NCBI RefSeq assembly: GCF_902829255.1
Contig: NZ_CADEPK010000006.1
Span: forward strand, 1-37,126
Direction: 5' to 3'
Source of the DNA: Metabacillus niabensis
GTDB lineage: Bacteria > Bacillota > Bacilli > Bacillales > Bacillaceae
DNA: 37,126 bases
Position 1 is the stretch's first letter. Each line of letters opens with the position of its first letter. The notes under the pieces were generated by a model. It did no database searches, was not told the origin of the DNA, and saw only the letters and a list, made by a program, of their open reading frames with translations. This document shows positions 8,771 through 16,120 of the stretch, piece after piece. Made by a program: the position numbers and the translations under genes.

Positions 8771-9730
8771 TTATAGTTGTAAGGAAACTTCTAAACTTTT
8801 TTTCTTTGCAATAATTGAGAGTACTTGAAAGATAATGTTTGCTGCGTGCAGAGCAGTTAAGTTTGTTTGATCGCGATCTGGTAAGGTTTCGACGATATCA
8901 AAGCCGATAATATTGATTCCTGCGATTCCTCTTATCATTTGAATCGCTTCATAGGTTGTAAAACCACCCGCCTCAGGTGTCCCAGTTCCTGGAGCATAGA
9001 TTGGATCTAGAAAGTCTACATCAAATGTTAGGAACACAGGCTTCGTTCCAACACGATTTTTTACCTTTTCGCATAGCTCAATAATTGGTAGCTTCTTTAC
9101 ATCATCTGTTGATAATACTTCATATCCTAGCTCAATAGAGGATTCAAGATTAGGATTTGGTCCACTGCCTCTCATGCCCATTTGAATCGATGAATAAGGA
9201 TCAACAATCCCTTCATCTACCGCTAAGCTAAACATATTACCATGTGAATATTTTTTCCGAGGATCACTGCTTCTCCAAGTGTCTGAATGTGCATCAAAAT
9301 GAACTAAACTTACCGGTCCATATTTTTTTGCTGCCGCTCTTAAATGTGGCAATGAAATCGAATGATCTCCACCTAGTAAAATAGGAATAATATTTTTTTC
9401 AAAAATTGGTGTAAGCTGCTCTTCTATCGCTTCATAGGAATATTCGATATAACCTGGATGCACAAGTAAATCCCCGTAATCAATCCCTGACATGAATTCA
9501 AATATATCAATATCTAAAGCTGGATTTACTCCTCTTATTCTTTGCGACATTTCCCTTATTGCTGAAGGTCCAAAACGAGTTCCAACTGCATGACTGGCAC
9601 CTGTGTCAAACGGAACACCGATCACAGCAAAATCAACATTTTCTAAATCGTTTGTGATATATGGTAAATGCATAAATGTTCTTATTCCTGAGAAGCCAGG
9701 AACCTTGTATGTCGCTTGTGGTTTATACAT
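8771..9730 (-). CDS. ureohydrolase family protein B (agmatinase/guanidino-acid hydrolase type)
   Basis: A 319-residue paralogue of its two neighbours, with long identical stretches. Metal ligands are His123, Asp146, His148, Asp150, Asp237 and Asp239, all intact. It has Trp152 after DAHSDT and HGN (163-165) where classical agmatinases and copy A have HGT. AAAGGA sits 7 nt before the ATG, and the same AAAGGATGAT context precedes copy A. A 128-bp AT-rich gap separates it from copy A without a clear terminator, and 33 bp separate it from copy C. The three may form homo- or hetero-oligomers with different substrate preference, which is an inference. Confidence 0.9.
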   Translation of the reverse strand: MYKPQATYKVPGFSGIRTFMHLPYITNDLENVDFAVIGVPFDTGASHAVGTRFGPSAIREMSQRIRGVNPALDIDIFEFMSGIDYGDLLVHPGYIEYSYEAIEEQLTPIFEKNIIPILLGGDHSISLPHLRAAAKKYGPVSLVHFDAHSDTWRSSDPRKKYSHGNMFSLAVDEGIVDPYSSIQMGMRGSGPNPNLESSIELGYEVLSTDDVKKLPIIELCEKVKNRVGTKPVFLTFDVDFLDPIYAPGTGTPEAGGFTTYEAIQMIRGIAGINIIGFDIVETLPDRDQTNLTALHAANIIFQVLSIIAKKKSLEVSLQL

Positions 9731-9763
9731 AAAATCATCCTTTACTATTATTTTGTAAATCTA

Positions 9764-10723
9764 TTAAACGACCGCTTCTATCTCGGCCCTTTTTTTCATT
9801 GCAATAATTGATAAAACCTGGTGTGTAATGGTTGCAGCGTTTAATGCTGTTACTTTCGCCGGATCACGGTCTGGTAAAGTTTCGACAATATCAAAGCCAA
9901 TGATATTAATTCCACATATTCCTCTTATCATTTGCATTGCTTCATACGTTGTAAATCCGCCAACCTCTGGTGTCCCAGTACCTGGTGCATATACCGGATC
10001 TAGAAAATCAACATCAAATGTTAAAAATACTGGACGACTTTTTACCCTTTGCTTTACCTTTTCACATAATTCAGACACCGTTAATTTTTTCACATCATCT
10101 GTTGATAGCACCTCATACCCTAACGCAATAGATGATTCAAAATCTGGGTTCGGCCCTCCACCTCTCATTCCCATTTGAATCGATGTATGTGGGTCAATCA
10201 CTCCCTCATCAGCGCCAAGACTAAACATATTTGCATGAGAATATTTCTTTTTAGGGTCATCACTTCTCCACGTATCTGAATGTGCATCAAAATGTACCAA
10301 GCTTACCGGTCCATATTTCTTTGCCGCTGCTCTAATATGAGGCAATGAAACTGAATGATCTCCTCCTAATAGAATTGGGATAATCCCTTTTTCAAAAATT
10401 GGCTCTAGCTGTGCTTCAATTTCCTCATATGAATATTCAATATATCCCGGATGCACCGTTAAATCTCCATAATCGATGCCATTCATATATTTTGATAGAT
10501 CAATCATATTTAACGCTGGATTGATTGGCCGTAGCCTTTGTGACATCTCTCTTATAGCAGCTGGACCAAATCTAGTTCCTACTGCATAACCAGCACCTGT
10601 ATCAAACGGCACGCCAATTACTGCAAAATCAACATTTTCCAAATCATTCGTATGTGGCAATTTCATAAACGTTCTTATCCCAGCAAACGGTGGTTGTTGC
10701 TTCAAGATTGTCAACTCTCTCAT
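9764..10723 (-). CDS. ureohydrolase family protein C (agmatinase/guanidino-acid hydrolase type)
   Basis: A 319-residue enzyme, first gene of the minus-strand operon and closest to copy B. The metal ligands are complete (His123; Asp146/His148/Asp150; Asp237/Asp239). The substrate-loop motif is SHAN (His163, Ala164, Asn165) instead of SHGT, a change next to the active site that suggests altered specificity. The ATG at 10723 directly abuts AAGGAG; the TTG at 10714 has better 9-nt spacing and may be the real start, removing three residues. It is transcribed divergently from the MarR gene, across a 223-bp region with a sigma-A-like promoter and inverted repeats. Confidence 0.9.
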   Translation of the reverse strand: MRELTILKQQPPFAGIRTFMKLPHTNDLENVDFAVIGVPFDTGAGYAVGTRFGPAAIREMSQRLRPINPALNMIDLSKYMNGIDYGDLTVHPGYIEYSYEEIEAQLEPIFEKGIIPILLGGDHSVSLPHIRAAAKKYGPVSLVHFDAHSDTWRSDDPKKKYSHANMFSLGADEGVIDPHTSIQMGMRGGGPNPDFESSIALGYEVLSTDDVKKLTVSELCEKVKQRVKSRPVFLTFDVDFLDPVYAPGTGTPEVGGFTTYEAMQMIRGICGINIIGFDIVETLPDRDPAKVTALNAATITHQVLSIIAMKKRAEIEAVV

Positions 10724-10762
10724 CTCCTTAATCTGATTATTTGTAACATTCTGAAAATTATC

Positions 10763-10791
10763 TTTATAAGTATGTTGCTAACTTATATCAA
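10763..10791 (-). promoter_or_regulatory. predicted sigma-A promoter of the ureohydrolase/transporter operon
   Basis: On the minus strand, TTGATA is followed by a 17-bp spacer and TATAAA, about 40 bp before the first ureohydrolase start. This is the best promoter match in the divergent intergenic region. Confidence 0.65.
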
Positions 10792-10828
10792 TAATTTACA
10801 ATCTTGTTTCCCCTTTGTCTCTCATATT

Positions 10829-10843
10829 GTCATATAATATCAC
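10829..10843. promoter_or_regulatory. imperfect 15-bp palindrome, candidate MarR operator
   Basis: GTCATATAATATCAC matches its own reverse complement at 12 of 14 non-central positions. It lies upstream of the operon promoter and shares the ATCAC half-site with the repeat near the marR start. Confidence 0.4.
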
Positions 10844-10853
10844 GATGTTTTTG

Positions 10854-10865
10854 TTGCATTTGCAA
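10854..10865. promoter_or_regulatory. inverted repeat TTGCA-TT-TGCAA
   Basis: A perfect 5-bp inverted repeat with a 2-bp centre, in the middle of the divergent region. It is a candidate regulator site. Confidence 0.35.
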
Positions 10866-10897
10866 TATTTTTTCGTTAAACTACTGATCGAATGTTA

Positions 10898-10915
10898 ATC
10901 ACTTCCAATTGTGAT
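10898..10915. promoter_or_regulatory. inverted repeat ATCAC-N8-GTGAT upstream of marR
   Basis: Perfect 5-bp arms, extendable to 7 of 8 matching bases per arm (TTAATCAC / GTGATAAA). It ends 31 bp before the marR ATG and overlaps its -10-like GATAAAAT, the position expected for autorepression. Confidence 0.5.
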
Positions 10916-10946
10916 AAAATAGATAAAAAATAGGGAGTCAAATTCT

Positions 10947-11399
10947 ATGAAGCATATTCTTAGAGAAATTGGCATGATTGCAAGATGCCTTGAATCAATT
11001 GCAAATATTGAATTTAAAGACTTAAATTTAAATAAAGGACAATTTTTATATTTAGTAAGAATTTGCGAGAATCCTGGAATTATCCAAGAAAAAGTAGCTG
11101 AAATGATTAAAGTCGATCGAACAACAGCTGCTAGAGCAATCAAAAAATTAGAGCAACAAGGATTTATCGTCAAGGTAAGTGATGAGGAAAATAAGAAAAT
11201 TAAAAAGCTATATGCTACTGAAAAAGGGATGCAGCTTAATCCTTTCTTTGAAAGAGAATTAGAACACTCTTCAAATGTCATTCTCAAAGATTTTACAGAC
11301 GATGACAAAGAAAAGATCTACCAATATTTAGTGAAAATGAGAAAGAATATTGAGGCAGATTGGGAATATGTAAAACGGGGGAATAAAAGGGATTATTAA
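10947..11399 (+). CDS. MarR-family transcriptional regulator
   Basis: A 150-residue winged-helix regulator. The central winged helix runs through KGQFLYLVRICENPGI, IQEKVAEMIKVDRTTAARAIKKLEQQGFI (recognition helix at about residues 60-73) and a charged wing (SDEENKKIKKLYAT). Flanking helices would form the dimer interface. GGGAG lies 9 nt before the ATG. It is divergent from the ureohydrolase/transporter operon, the usual arrangement for a local repressor released by a substrate or product, so it is the probable regulator of that operon. The long inverted-repeat terminator downstream makes it monocistronic. Confidence 0.9.
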   Translation: MKHILREIGMIARCLESIANIEFKDLNLNKGQFLYLVRICENPGIIQEKVAEMIKVDRTTAARAIKKLEQQGFIVKVSDEENKKIKKLYATEKGMQLNPFFERELEHSSNVILKDFTDDDKEKIYQYLVKMRKNIEADWEYVKRGNKRDY

Positions 11400-11475
11400 A
11401 TTCATTTAGAAAATGTATGAACAAAATACAGAAGCTCAGGTAGCTTGTTACGAAATTTAGCAAAATTTCAATCAG

Positions 11476-11526
11476 ACAGAAAACCTAAAAATGTTGAAAT
11501 AATTAACACTTAGGTTTTCTGTTTTT
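11476..11526 (+). terminator. rho-independent terminator of the marR gene
   Basis: A perfect 13-bp inverted repeat (ACAGAAAACCTAA / TTAGGTTTTCTGT) with a 21-nt loop, followed by TTTTT on the plus strand. The minus-strand gene coming from the right ends at 11545, so the hairpin may serve both directions. Confidence 0.85.
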
Positions 11527-11544
11527 AAACTTTAACGTAGATTA

Positions 11545-12357
11545 CTATCCAGCTATTTCAGCTGATGTAAAGTTCCCATTTATATCTCCATTAACGATAA
11601 TCGAATGTCCCCAGAACATATCGCCATCAGAAAAGAAGATTTCAAATTCGCCATCATCGTAAACTGAAATGCTGTCAATGCTCATCAGCCCTACAAATAG
11701 TTCCTTTGTAATTTCGGTTATTTCCGCTTCTTCATTATCCTGTAACCAATCATTTGCTAAATCTACAAGCTCTTTTGCAGCATAGCTTCGAATTGCTTTA
11801 TCCCATTGTGCCTGATTATTAAAAAGTTCATGGGCAGTTTTCAATGATGCTTCCATCACAGCCTTATTTTCATTCCAATTAAAATATAAAGAGCAATCCT
11901 CATTTAGCCAAGAAATTTCCTTTTGAAAAAGGTTTACGCTTTTTTCTAATTCAAACTGACCAAGAATTTCATCATTATAATAAACTGGCTTCAATTCTTC
12001 ATGTAATATCTTTTCTAATTCATCATCTTGATAATGATTATCTAGAACGCGAACAAGCATCATCATATTTTCTGCTTTGCGAACCTGTAATTTGACAATC
12101 TTATGTGCTTTTAATAAACCTCTTGATTCCTCTAGTTCTTCATCTGTAACTAACCAGTCTAAAGAAATTTCCTTCTTTACCGCATGCTGACCATTACGTA
12201 AATCCTTCCAGGCTAGCAAATCAATTGATGCAGTCCACAAACTACGCTCACCAAATTTACTACCACTAACGCCTGAATGTCCAGTTAATGCAATGATTTC
12301 AATGAGTTCTTCCGGGAACCTTTGTTCAAATTGGCTTTTCTCTAAAGTCGGATTCAA
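11545..12357 (-). CDS. DUF2262-like protein of unknown function
   Basis: About 270 residues, acidic and soluble, without signal or membrane segment. The C-terminal part, ending in a FFSDGDMFWGHSIIVNG-type stretch, resembles the DUF2262 family by recollection of the motif; the function of that family is unknown. The longest frame starts at an ATG at 12387 with no Shine-Dalgarno. The TTG at 12357 sits 8 nt after AAAGGA, the same context used by the neighbouring ureohydrolase genes, and is preferred. It appears monocistronic, with about 290 bp of AT-rich DNA upstream. Confidence 0.75.
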   Translation of the reverse strand: MNPTLEKSQFEQRFPEELIEIIALTGHSGVSGSKFGERSLWTASIDLLAWKDLRNGQHAVKKEISLDWLVTDEELEESRGLLKAHKIVKLQVRKAENMMMLVRVLDNHYQDDELEKILHEELKPVYYNDEILGQFELEKSVNLFQKEISWLNEDCSLYFNWNENKAVMEASLKTAHELFNNQAQWDKAIRSYAAKELVDLANDWLQDNEEAEITEITKELFVGLMSIDSISVYDDGEFEIFFSDGDMFWGHSIIVNGDINGNFTSAEIAG

Positions 12358-12647
12358 TTTTATCATCCTTTCATTTATTGAAGACATTCATGTATGAAGA
12401 ACAGTTTCTATCTAACTATCATTCTCCCTTACATATATTAACATAAACATCTAGAAATCTTTCCCTTTTTTGTAAAAGTTATAATAATCAGGACGCTAGT
12501 GTAGACGATGCTGACAGGATAGCGTGGTTTCGATTAATTGATAGTTGAATAAACTAGATATAAAGTTATCCTCCACCTAAGAAATTTCGTTTAGATTGAA
12601 CATATAACTTAAAGGTCAAAATATCTATTAAAGCAAATGAAAACAGC

Positions 12648-13364
12648 TTATAATCGACAAACTTGTATTGGACAATCCTCACATTTACAAATACTACGCA
12701 GTCCTTCCAGATTTAGAATTGTAATATATCCTTTATCATATGCTACAAGTCCATCTTTTCTATATTGATTTATGATCCGTGTCACTGTTTCTCTAGGGGT
12801 TCCGATTAAACAGGCGATTTCATCGTGCGTAAACTTTTTGGTAATATCCCATTTTTCATCGTTTTTGATACCATACGTGTTTGTCATACGAATGAGGACA
12901 GATGCCAATGCACCGTTTTTCCCAAAAAACATTAAATCTCTTAGCTTTGTTTGTGTTAAAAGCTGGGAATAACTTACCCATTTTGTAAATTCAATTGAAA
13001 ACTCACGATTACGCCACAAAAGCATTTCTATCTCTTGTTTTTCAATCACACCAATAACAGAATCTTCAATTGCTTTCGCATTTTCCATAGCTCTCCCATC
13101 ATCATGAGACATGTAATCTCCGAACATATCATCTTTCGTATAATAATTTAAGGTTAACACTTTACCTTCATCATTACTTTTATAAAGAGTGATCGTTCCT
13201 TTTACTAAATAAAAAAGCTTATTTACCTTTTCTCCTTCAGAATATAAATATTCACCAGCTCTTAGGTGAATTGTATTCATTCTTTGTTTTAATTCATCCA
13301 TGCTGTTTTTTGATAAGAAATGGGTATTCACTACTTTTTCGTTCGCTTTCACTTCTGCTATCAT
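12648..13364 (-). CDS. fnr: Fnr, oxygen-sensing Crp/Fnr-family regulator
   Basis: A 238-residue protein with an N-terminal cyclic-nucleotide-fold domain, dimerisation helix and C-terminal HTH_Crp (HDEIACLIGTPRETVTRIINQY, about 180-201). The C-terminus carries Cys226, Cys228, Cys231 and Cys236. The spacing C-x2-C-x4-C of the last three matches the Bacillus-type Fnr [4Fe-4S] ligands, and Asp143 in TKLRDLMFFGKNGAL corresponds to the aspartate ligand known in Bacillus subtilis Fnr. It is therefore an oxygen-labile activator of anaerobic genes binding TGTGA-N6-TCACA. One perfect such site lies upstream of the nearby two-component operon, and a weaker one upstream of fnr itself. Confidence 0.93.
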   Translation of the reverse strand: MIAEVKANEKVVNTHFLSKNSMDELKQRMNTIHLRAGEYLYSEGEKVNKLFYLVKGTITLYKSNDEGKVLTLNYYTKDDMFGDYMSHDDGRAMENAKAIEDSVIGVIEKQEIEMLLWRNREFSIEFTKWVSYSQLLTQTKLRDLMFFGKNGALASVLIRMTNTYGIKNDEKWDITKKFTHDEIACLIGTPRETVTRIINQYRKDGLVAYDKGYITILNLEGLRSICKCEDCPIQVCRL

Positions 13365-13402
13365 CTCTTTGCCACCCCGCCGATCTTTTGTCTTATATGT
13401 TC

Positions 13403-13448
13403 ATTGTAAAGAGTTTACAGGAAAATTGTTATGAGGGAATTCCCTCAT
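13403..13448 (-). promoter_or_regulatory. fnr upstream region: 18-bp perfect palindrome and -10 element
   Basis: ATGAGGGAATTCCCTCAT (13431-13448) is a perfect palindrome. Downstream towards fnr is a -10-like TACAAT (13403-13408 read on minus) without a good -35. If that -10 is used, the palindrome is centred near -43, a typical activator position. The binding protein is unknown. Confidence 0.5.
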
Positions 13449-13473
13449 TTCGATTCTGTTTTTCCCCTATGTA

Positions 13474-13489
13474 AGTGATAAATGTTACA
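13474..13489. promoter_or_regulatory. weak Fnr-like site upstream of fnr
   Basis: AGTGA-TAAATG-TTACA matches TGTGA-N6-TCACA at 8 of 10 positions, about 110 bp before the fnr start. It could mediate autoregulation. Confidence 0.35.
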
Positions 13490-13554
13490 TTTTTGCAACA
13501 ATGAGCGGAAAATTTGGGAAAGATGTTCTTTATTAGGATGATAAACTTTTTTGA

Positions 13555-13602
13555 CTAAAAGGCGCTGCTCATCTCAAACGTATGTAGGGCACGCCTCTTT
13601 AG
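13555..13602. repeat. imperfect hairpin between fnr and the kinase gene
   Basis: CTAAAAGGCG (13555-13564) and CGCCTCTTTAG (13592-13602) are complementary with one bulged base, around a 27-nt loop. No gene is seen in 13365-13680 apart from this hairpin, the fnr control region and the kinase terminator. Confidence 0.45.
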
Positions 13603-13664
13603 CAAAAATCTTACGTACTCTCTCAAAAAAGTGTTAACAATTCAACAAATAAACAACAAAGCCA

Positions 13665-13704
13665 ACGAAAAAAGAGAGCATCACTGATTACCTATGCTCT
13701 CTTT
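13665..13704 (-). terminator. rho-independent terminator overlapping the kinase stop codon
   Basis: A perfect 10-bp repeat (AAAGAGAGCA 13671-13680 / TGCTCTCTTT 13695-13704) followed on the minus strand by TTTTTT. One arm lies inside the last codons of the kinase gene, so coding sequence and terminator overlap. Confidence 0.85.
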
Positions 13705-15444
13705 ACTAAACGGTACTTTTAATGTAATGGTTGTACCTTTATTTTTGATTGATGATACGTTTAAATTAGCGTTTATCGTTCTTGCTCTTTCCTCCATACT
13801 AAATAGCCCGACTCCACTTTGTGTTTTCGTTTGATCAAAACCAATCCCTTTATCAGTGATGGAAACTTCAAGATGATCTGTCTTCTCTACTATAGATAAG
13901 GCAAGCTCATCTGTTTTCGCATATTTGCATGCATTTGTTATCGCCTCTTGCACAATTCGATAAATATTCGTTTCCACATCAGACGAAAGCCTTCGTTGGA
14001 GCTCATATGTAAAATGTGTTTTCAACCCATAATGTGTTGTGACCTTATTAATAAAGGAGCGAATAGCCGGGATTAATCCTAAATCATCCAATATCGATGG
14101 TCTTAGCTGCCATGAAATTTGTCTTATTTCATCAATTACATTTGAAATCTCCATTTCAATTTGATCAATAATTTCTAAGTCAGGTTTTGAACGTAAACGA
14201 TTTGTCATGATAAGAAGGCTATACAGATTTTGGCCAATTCCATCGTGAAGCTCTCTTGATAGTTTTTTCCGTTCGTCCTCCTGTAAGCCGATAAGCTTTC
14301 TCATCATTTGCTGAAGTTCTTCCTCTGCCCGTTTTCTCGCAGTGATTTCATTACGTATCGCTAAATATTGATATGGTTTCCCTTCATTGTTAATAAATGG
14401 AATGATCGTCGTATTGACCCAATAATACGTGCCATCCTTCGCTTTATTTTTGATCTCACCCTTCCATACCTTTCCTTTCCCGATTGTTCTCCAAAGCTCC
14501 TTGAAAAATTCTGGAGAGTGAAATCCCGCGTTTATAATCCGATGACTATTGCCAATCAGCTCATCCCTACTAAACTTCGAGATTTTGCAAAACGTATCAT
14601 TAACATATGTGATGATTCCCTTTTGATCCGTAATTGCCACAATGGAAGACTCATCAATGGCGAATTTTAAATCATACAATTCCGCAATTGTTTCCTCCAG
14701 CTCAGCTTCGGCCCGTTTTCTTGCTGTAATCTCATTGCGAATTGCTAAATATTGATATGGCTTCCCCTCTTTATTTAGAAATGGAACGATCGTTGTATCC
14801 ACCCAATAATACGTGCCATCCTTCGCTTTATTTTTGATCTCACCCTTCCATACCGTACCGGAGGCAATCGTCTGCCACAAATGGCGAAAAAAATCAGCTG
14901 AATGATAACCAGAGTTCACCAATCGATGGCTTTTTCCGATTAATTCTTCCCGCGAATATTTGGAAACCTCACAAAATTTATCATTTACATACGTGATGAT
15001 CCCTTGTCTGTCTGTTATTGCAATGATTGACGATTCGTCTAAGGCAAATTTCAAATCGACTAGCTCTGATAACGATGCTTGTAACTCCTCATTTATCCCT
15101 TGATTTGAATTCATCTCATCTTTATCATTAGCTATCGATAACATACAATAATGGTGATTTCCCAACTCAATCAATTCGCACGATAGAAGCCAGTTTGCCG
15201 TTGTCCCATTAATCGAGGCTTTTGTCGTAAGTGTACAATGCTGAGCAGAAAATAATTTTTTTACATTAAGCAGAGGAAATAGAGCCTGAACGTCCTTGCC
15301 CTTCCATTCTGTTATTTGTAAATTAAATCGTTCTTTCGCTGCTTGATTAATTGAATTGATCCTGCCCATCTCATCGATAATAATCAATGCAACAATTTTA
15401 TTCCGAATCATTTGTAAATTCTTTTCCTTTCTTGGAGATTTCAT
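13681..15444 (-). CDS. cytosolic PAS-domain sensor histidine kinase, HisKA_3 (NarX/NreB/DegS-like)
   Basis: A 587-residue kinase without membrane helices. A degenerate N-terminal PAS-like region (about 10-105) is followed by two near-identical PAS-PAC units (about 130-245 and 258-373) repeating with a period of 128 residues (384 bp), clearly an internal duplication. HisKA_3 carries phospho-acceptor His400 (RELHDGIGQ). The HATPase has N-box QEAITN (Asn504), G1 DKGIGFD (531-537) and G2 GVGLFSM (544-550), so it is catalytically complete. The PAS units lack the NreB-type four-cysteine cluster, so oxygen sensing through Fe-S is not supported. It is last in a three-gene operon under a perfect Fnr box. 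Confidence 0.92.
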   Translation of the reverse strand: MKSPRKEKNLQMIRNKIVALIIIDEMGRINSINQAAKERFNLQITEWKGKDVQALFPLLNVKKLFSAQHCTLTTKASINGTTANWLLSCELIELGNHHYCMLSIANDKDEMNSNQGINEELQASLSELVDLKFALDESSIIAITDRQGIITYVNDKFCEVSKYSREELIGKSHRLVNSGYHSADFFRHLWQTIASGTVWKGEIKNKAKDGTYYWVDTTIVPFLNKEGKPYQYLAIRNEITARKRAEAELEETIAELYDLKFAIDESSIVAITDQKGIITYVNDTFCKISKFSRDELIGNSHRIINAGFHSPEFFKELWRTIGKGKVWKGEIKNKAKDGTYYWVNTTIIPFINNEGKPYQYLAIRNEITARKRAEEELQQMMRKLIGLQEDERKKLSRELHDGIGQNLYSLLIMTNRLRSKPDLEIIDQIEMEISNVIDEIRQISWQLRPSILDDLGLIPAIRSFINKVTTHYGLKTHFTYELQRRLSSDVETNIYRIVQEAITNACKYAKTDELALSIVEKTDHLEVSITDKGIGFDQTKTQSGVGLFSMEERARTINANLNVSSIKNKGTTITLKVPFSKESIGNQ

Positions 15445-15455
15445 ACTCCCTTACA

Positions 15456-16115
15456 TTATACACCATACCCTAGTAAGCCCTTTTTCAAGGCGTATTCAAC
15501 TAGCTCTGGTCTTGTTTTTAATTTTAATTTTTCCATTATATGCGATTTGTGATTTTCAATTGTTTTAACACTTAGCACTAGCTTTTCAGCTATTTCTTTA
15601 TTGGAAAAGCCTTTTGCAATTAGTGTTAGGACCTCTTTTTCGCGTTCCGTTAAGAGTGAATATGTATCCCGATCTGCCCCGTTTTTTATTCGGTCAAGAT
15701 AGTCTTCCATCAATCTTTTTGTTGCTGTTGGGTATAAATAAGCAGAGCCTTCTGCAACGATTTTGATCGCCTGTACCAATTCATGATGCAAGGCACTTTT
15801 CAAAATACAGCCAGAGGCTCCAGCTTGGATAACACGAAACAAATATTCTTCATCATCATGCATCGTTAATATTAAGATTTGTGTTCCAGGCCATCTTTTC
15901 TTTATTTCAATCGTTGCCGAAAGTCCATCTCTGCCATGGGGCATACTTAAATCCATTAACACAAGATGTGGCTGTAATTCCTCCACCTTTTTTATTGCTT
16001 CATCTCCCTCTGAAGCCTCTCCAACAACTTCTACGCCATCAACTTCATTTAATAGCATTTTCAACCCTGAGCGTACGACTGCATGGTCATCCACTAATAA
16101 AATAGTTGTTGACAC
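15456..16115 (-). CDS. NarL/LuxR-family response regulator (NreC-like)
   Basis: About 219 residues: a receiver domain with acidic pocket VDDH and phospho-acceptor Asp in LVLMDLSMP (Asp55 from the GTG at 16115), then a GerE/LuxR HTH (LTEREKEVLTLIAKGFSNKEIAEKL and IENHKSHIMEKL). The longest frame begins at a GTG (16124) that overlaps the preceding stop and abuts GGAGG; the GTG at 16115 has 9-nt spacing and is preferred. It is the partner of the downstream PAS kinase, 11 bp away. By its family and the Fnr box it probably controls anaerobic or nitrate-respiration genes, which is an inference. Confidence 0.92.
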   Translation of the reverse strand: MSTTILLVDDHAVVRSGLKMLLNEVDGVEVVGEASEGDEAIKKVEELQPHLVLMDLSMPHGRDGLSATIEIKKRWPGTQILILTMHDDEEYLFRVIQAGASGCILKSALHHELVQAIKIVAEGSAYLYPTATKRLMEDYLDRIKNGADRDTYSLLTEREKEVLTLIAKGFSNKEIAEKLVLSVKTIENHKSHIMEKLKLKTRPELVEYALKKGLLGYGV

Positions 16116-16120
16116 TTTTT

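Noticed and set aside
9828-10178. plus-strand frames inside the ureohydrolase and Dpp genes (also 3166-3480, 5710-5985)
   Set aside because: They lie opposite conserved coding sequence, lack ribosome binding sites and resemble no protein family.
10724-10946. guanidine (ykkC-type) riboswitch upstream of the ureohydrolases
   Set aside because: I looked for it because of the gene content, but the leader is short and AT-rich and shows neither the ykkC core nor paired ACGR hairpins.
10895-11308. 137-codon minus frame opposite the MarR gene
   Set aside because: It is fully antisense to a clear MarR gene, has no Shine-Dalgarno, and its hydrophobic, serine-rich product is typical of an antisense shadow.
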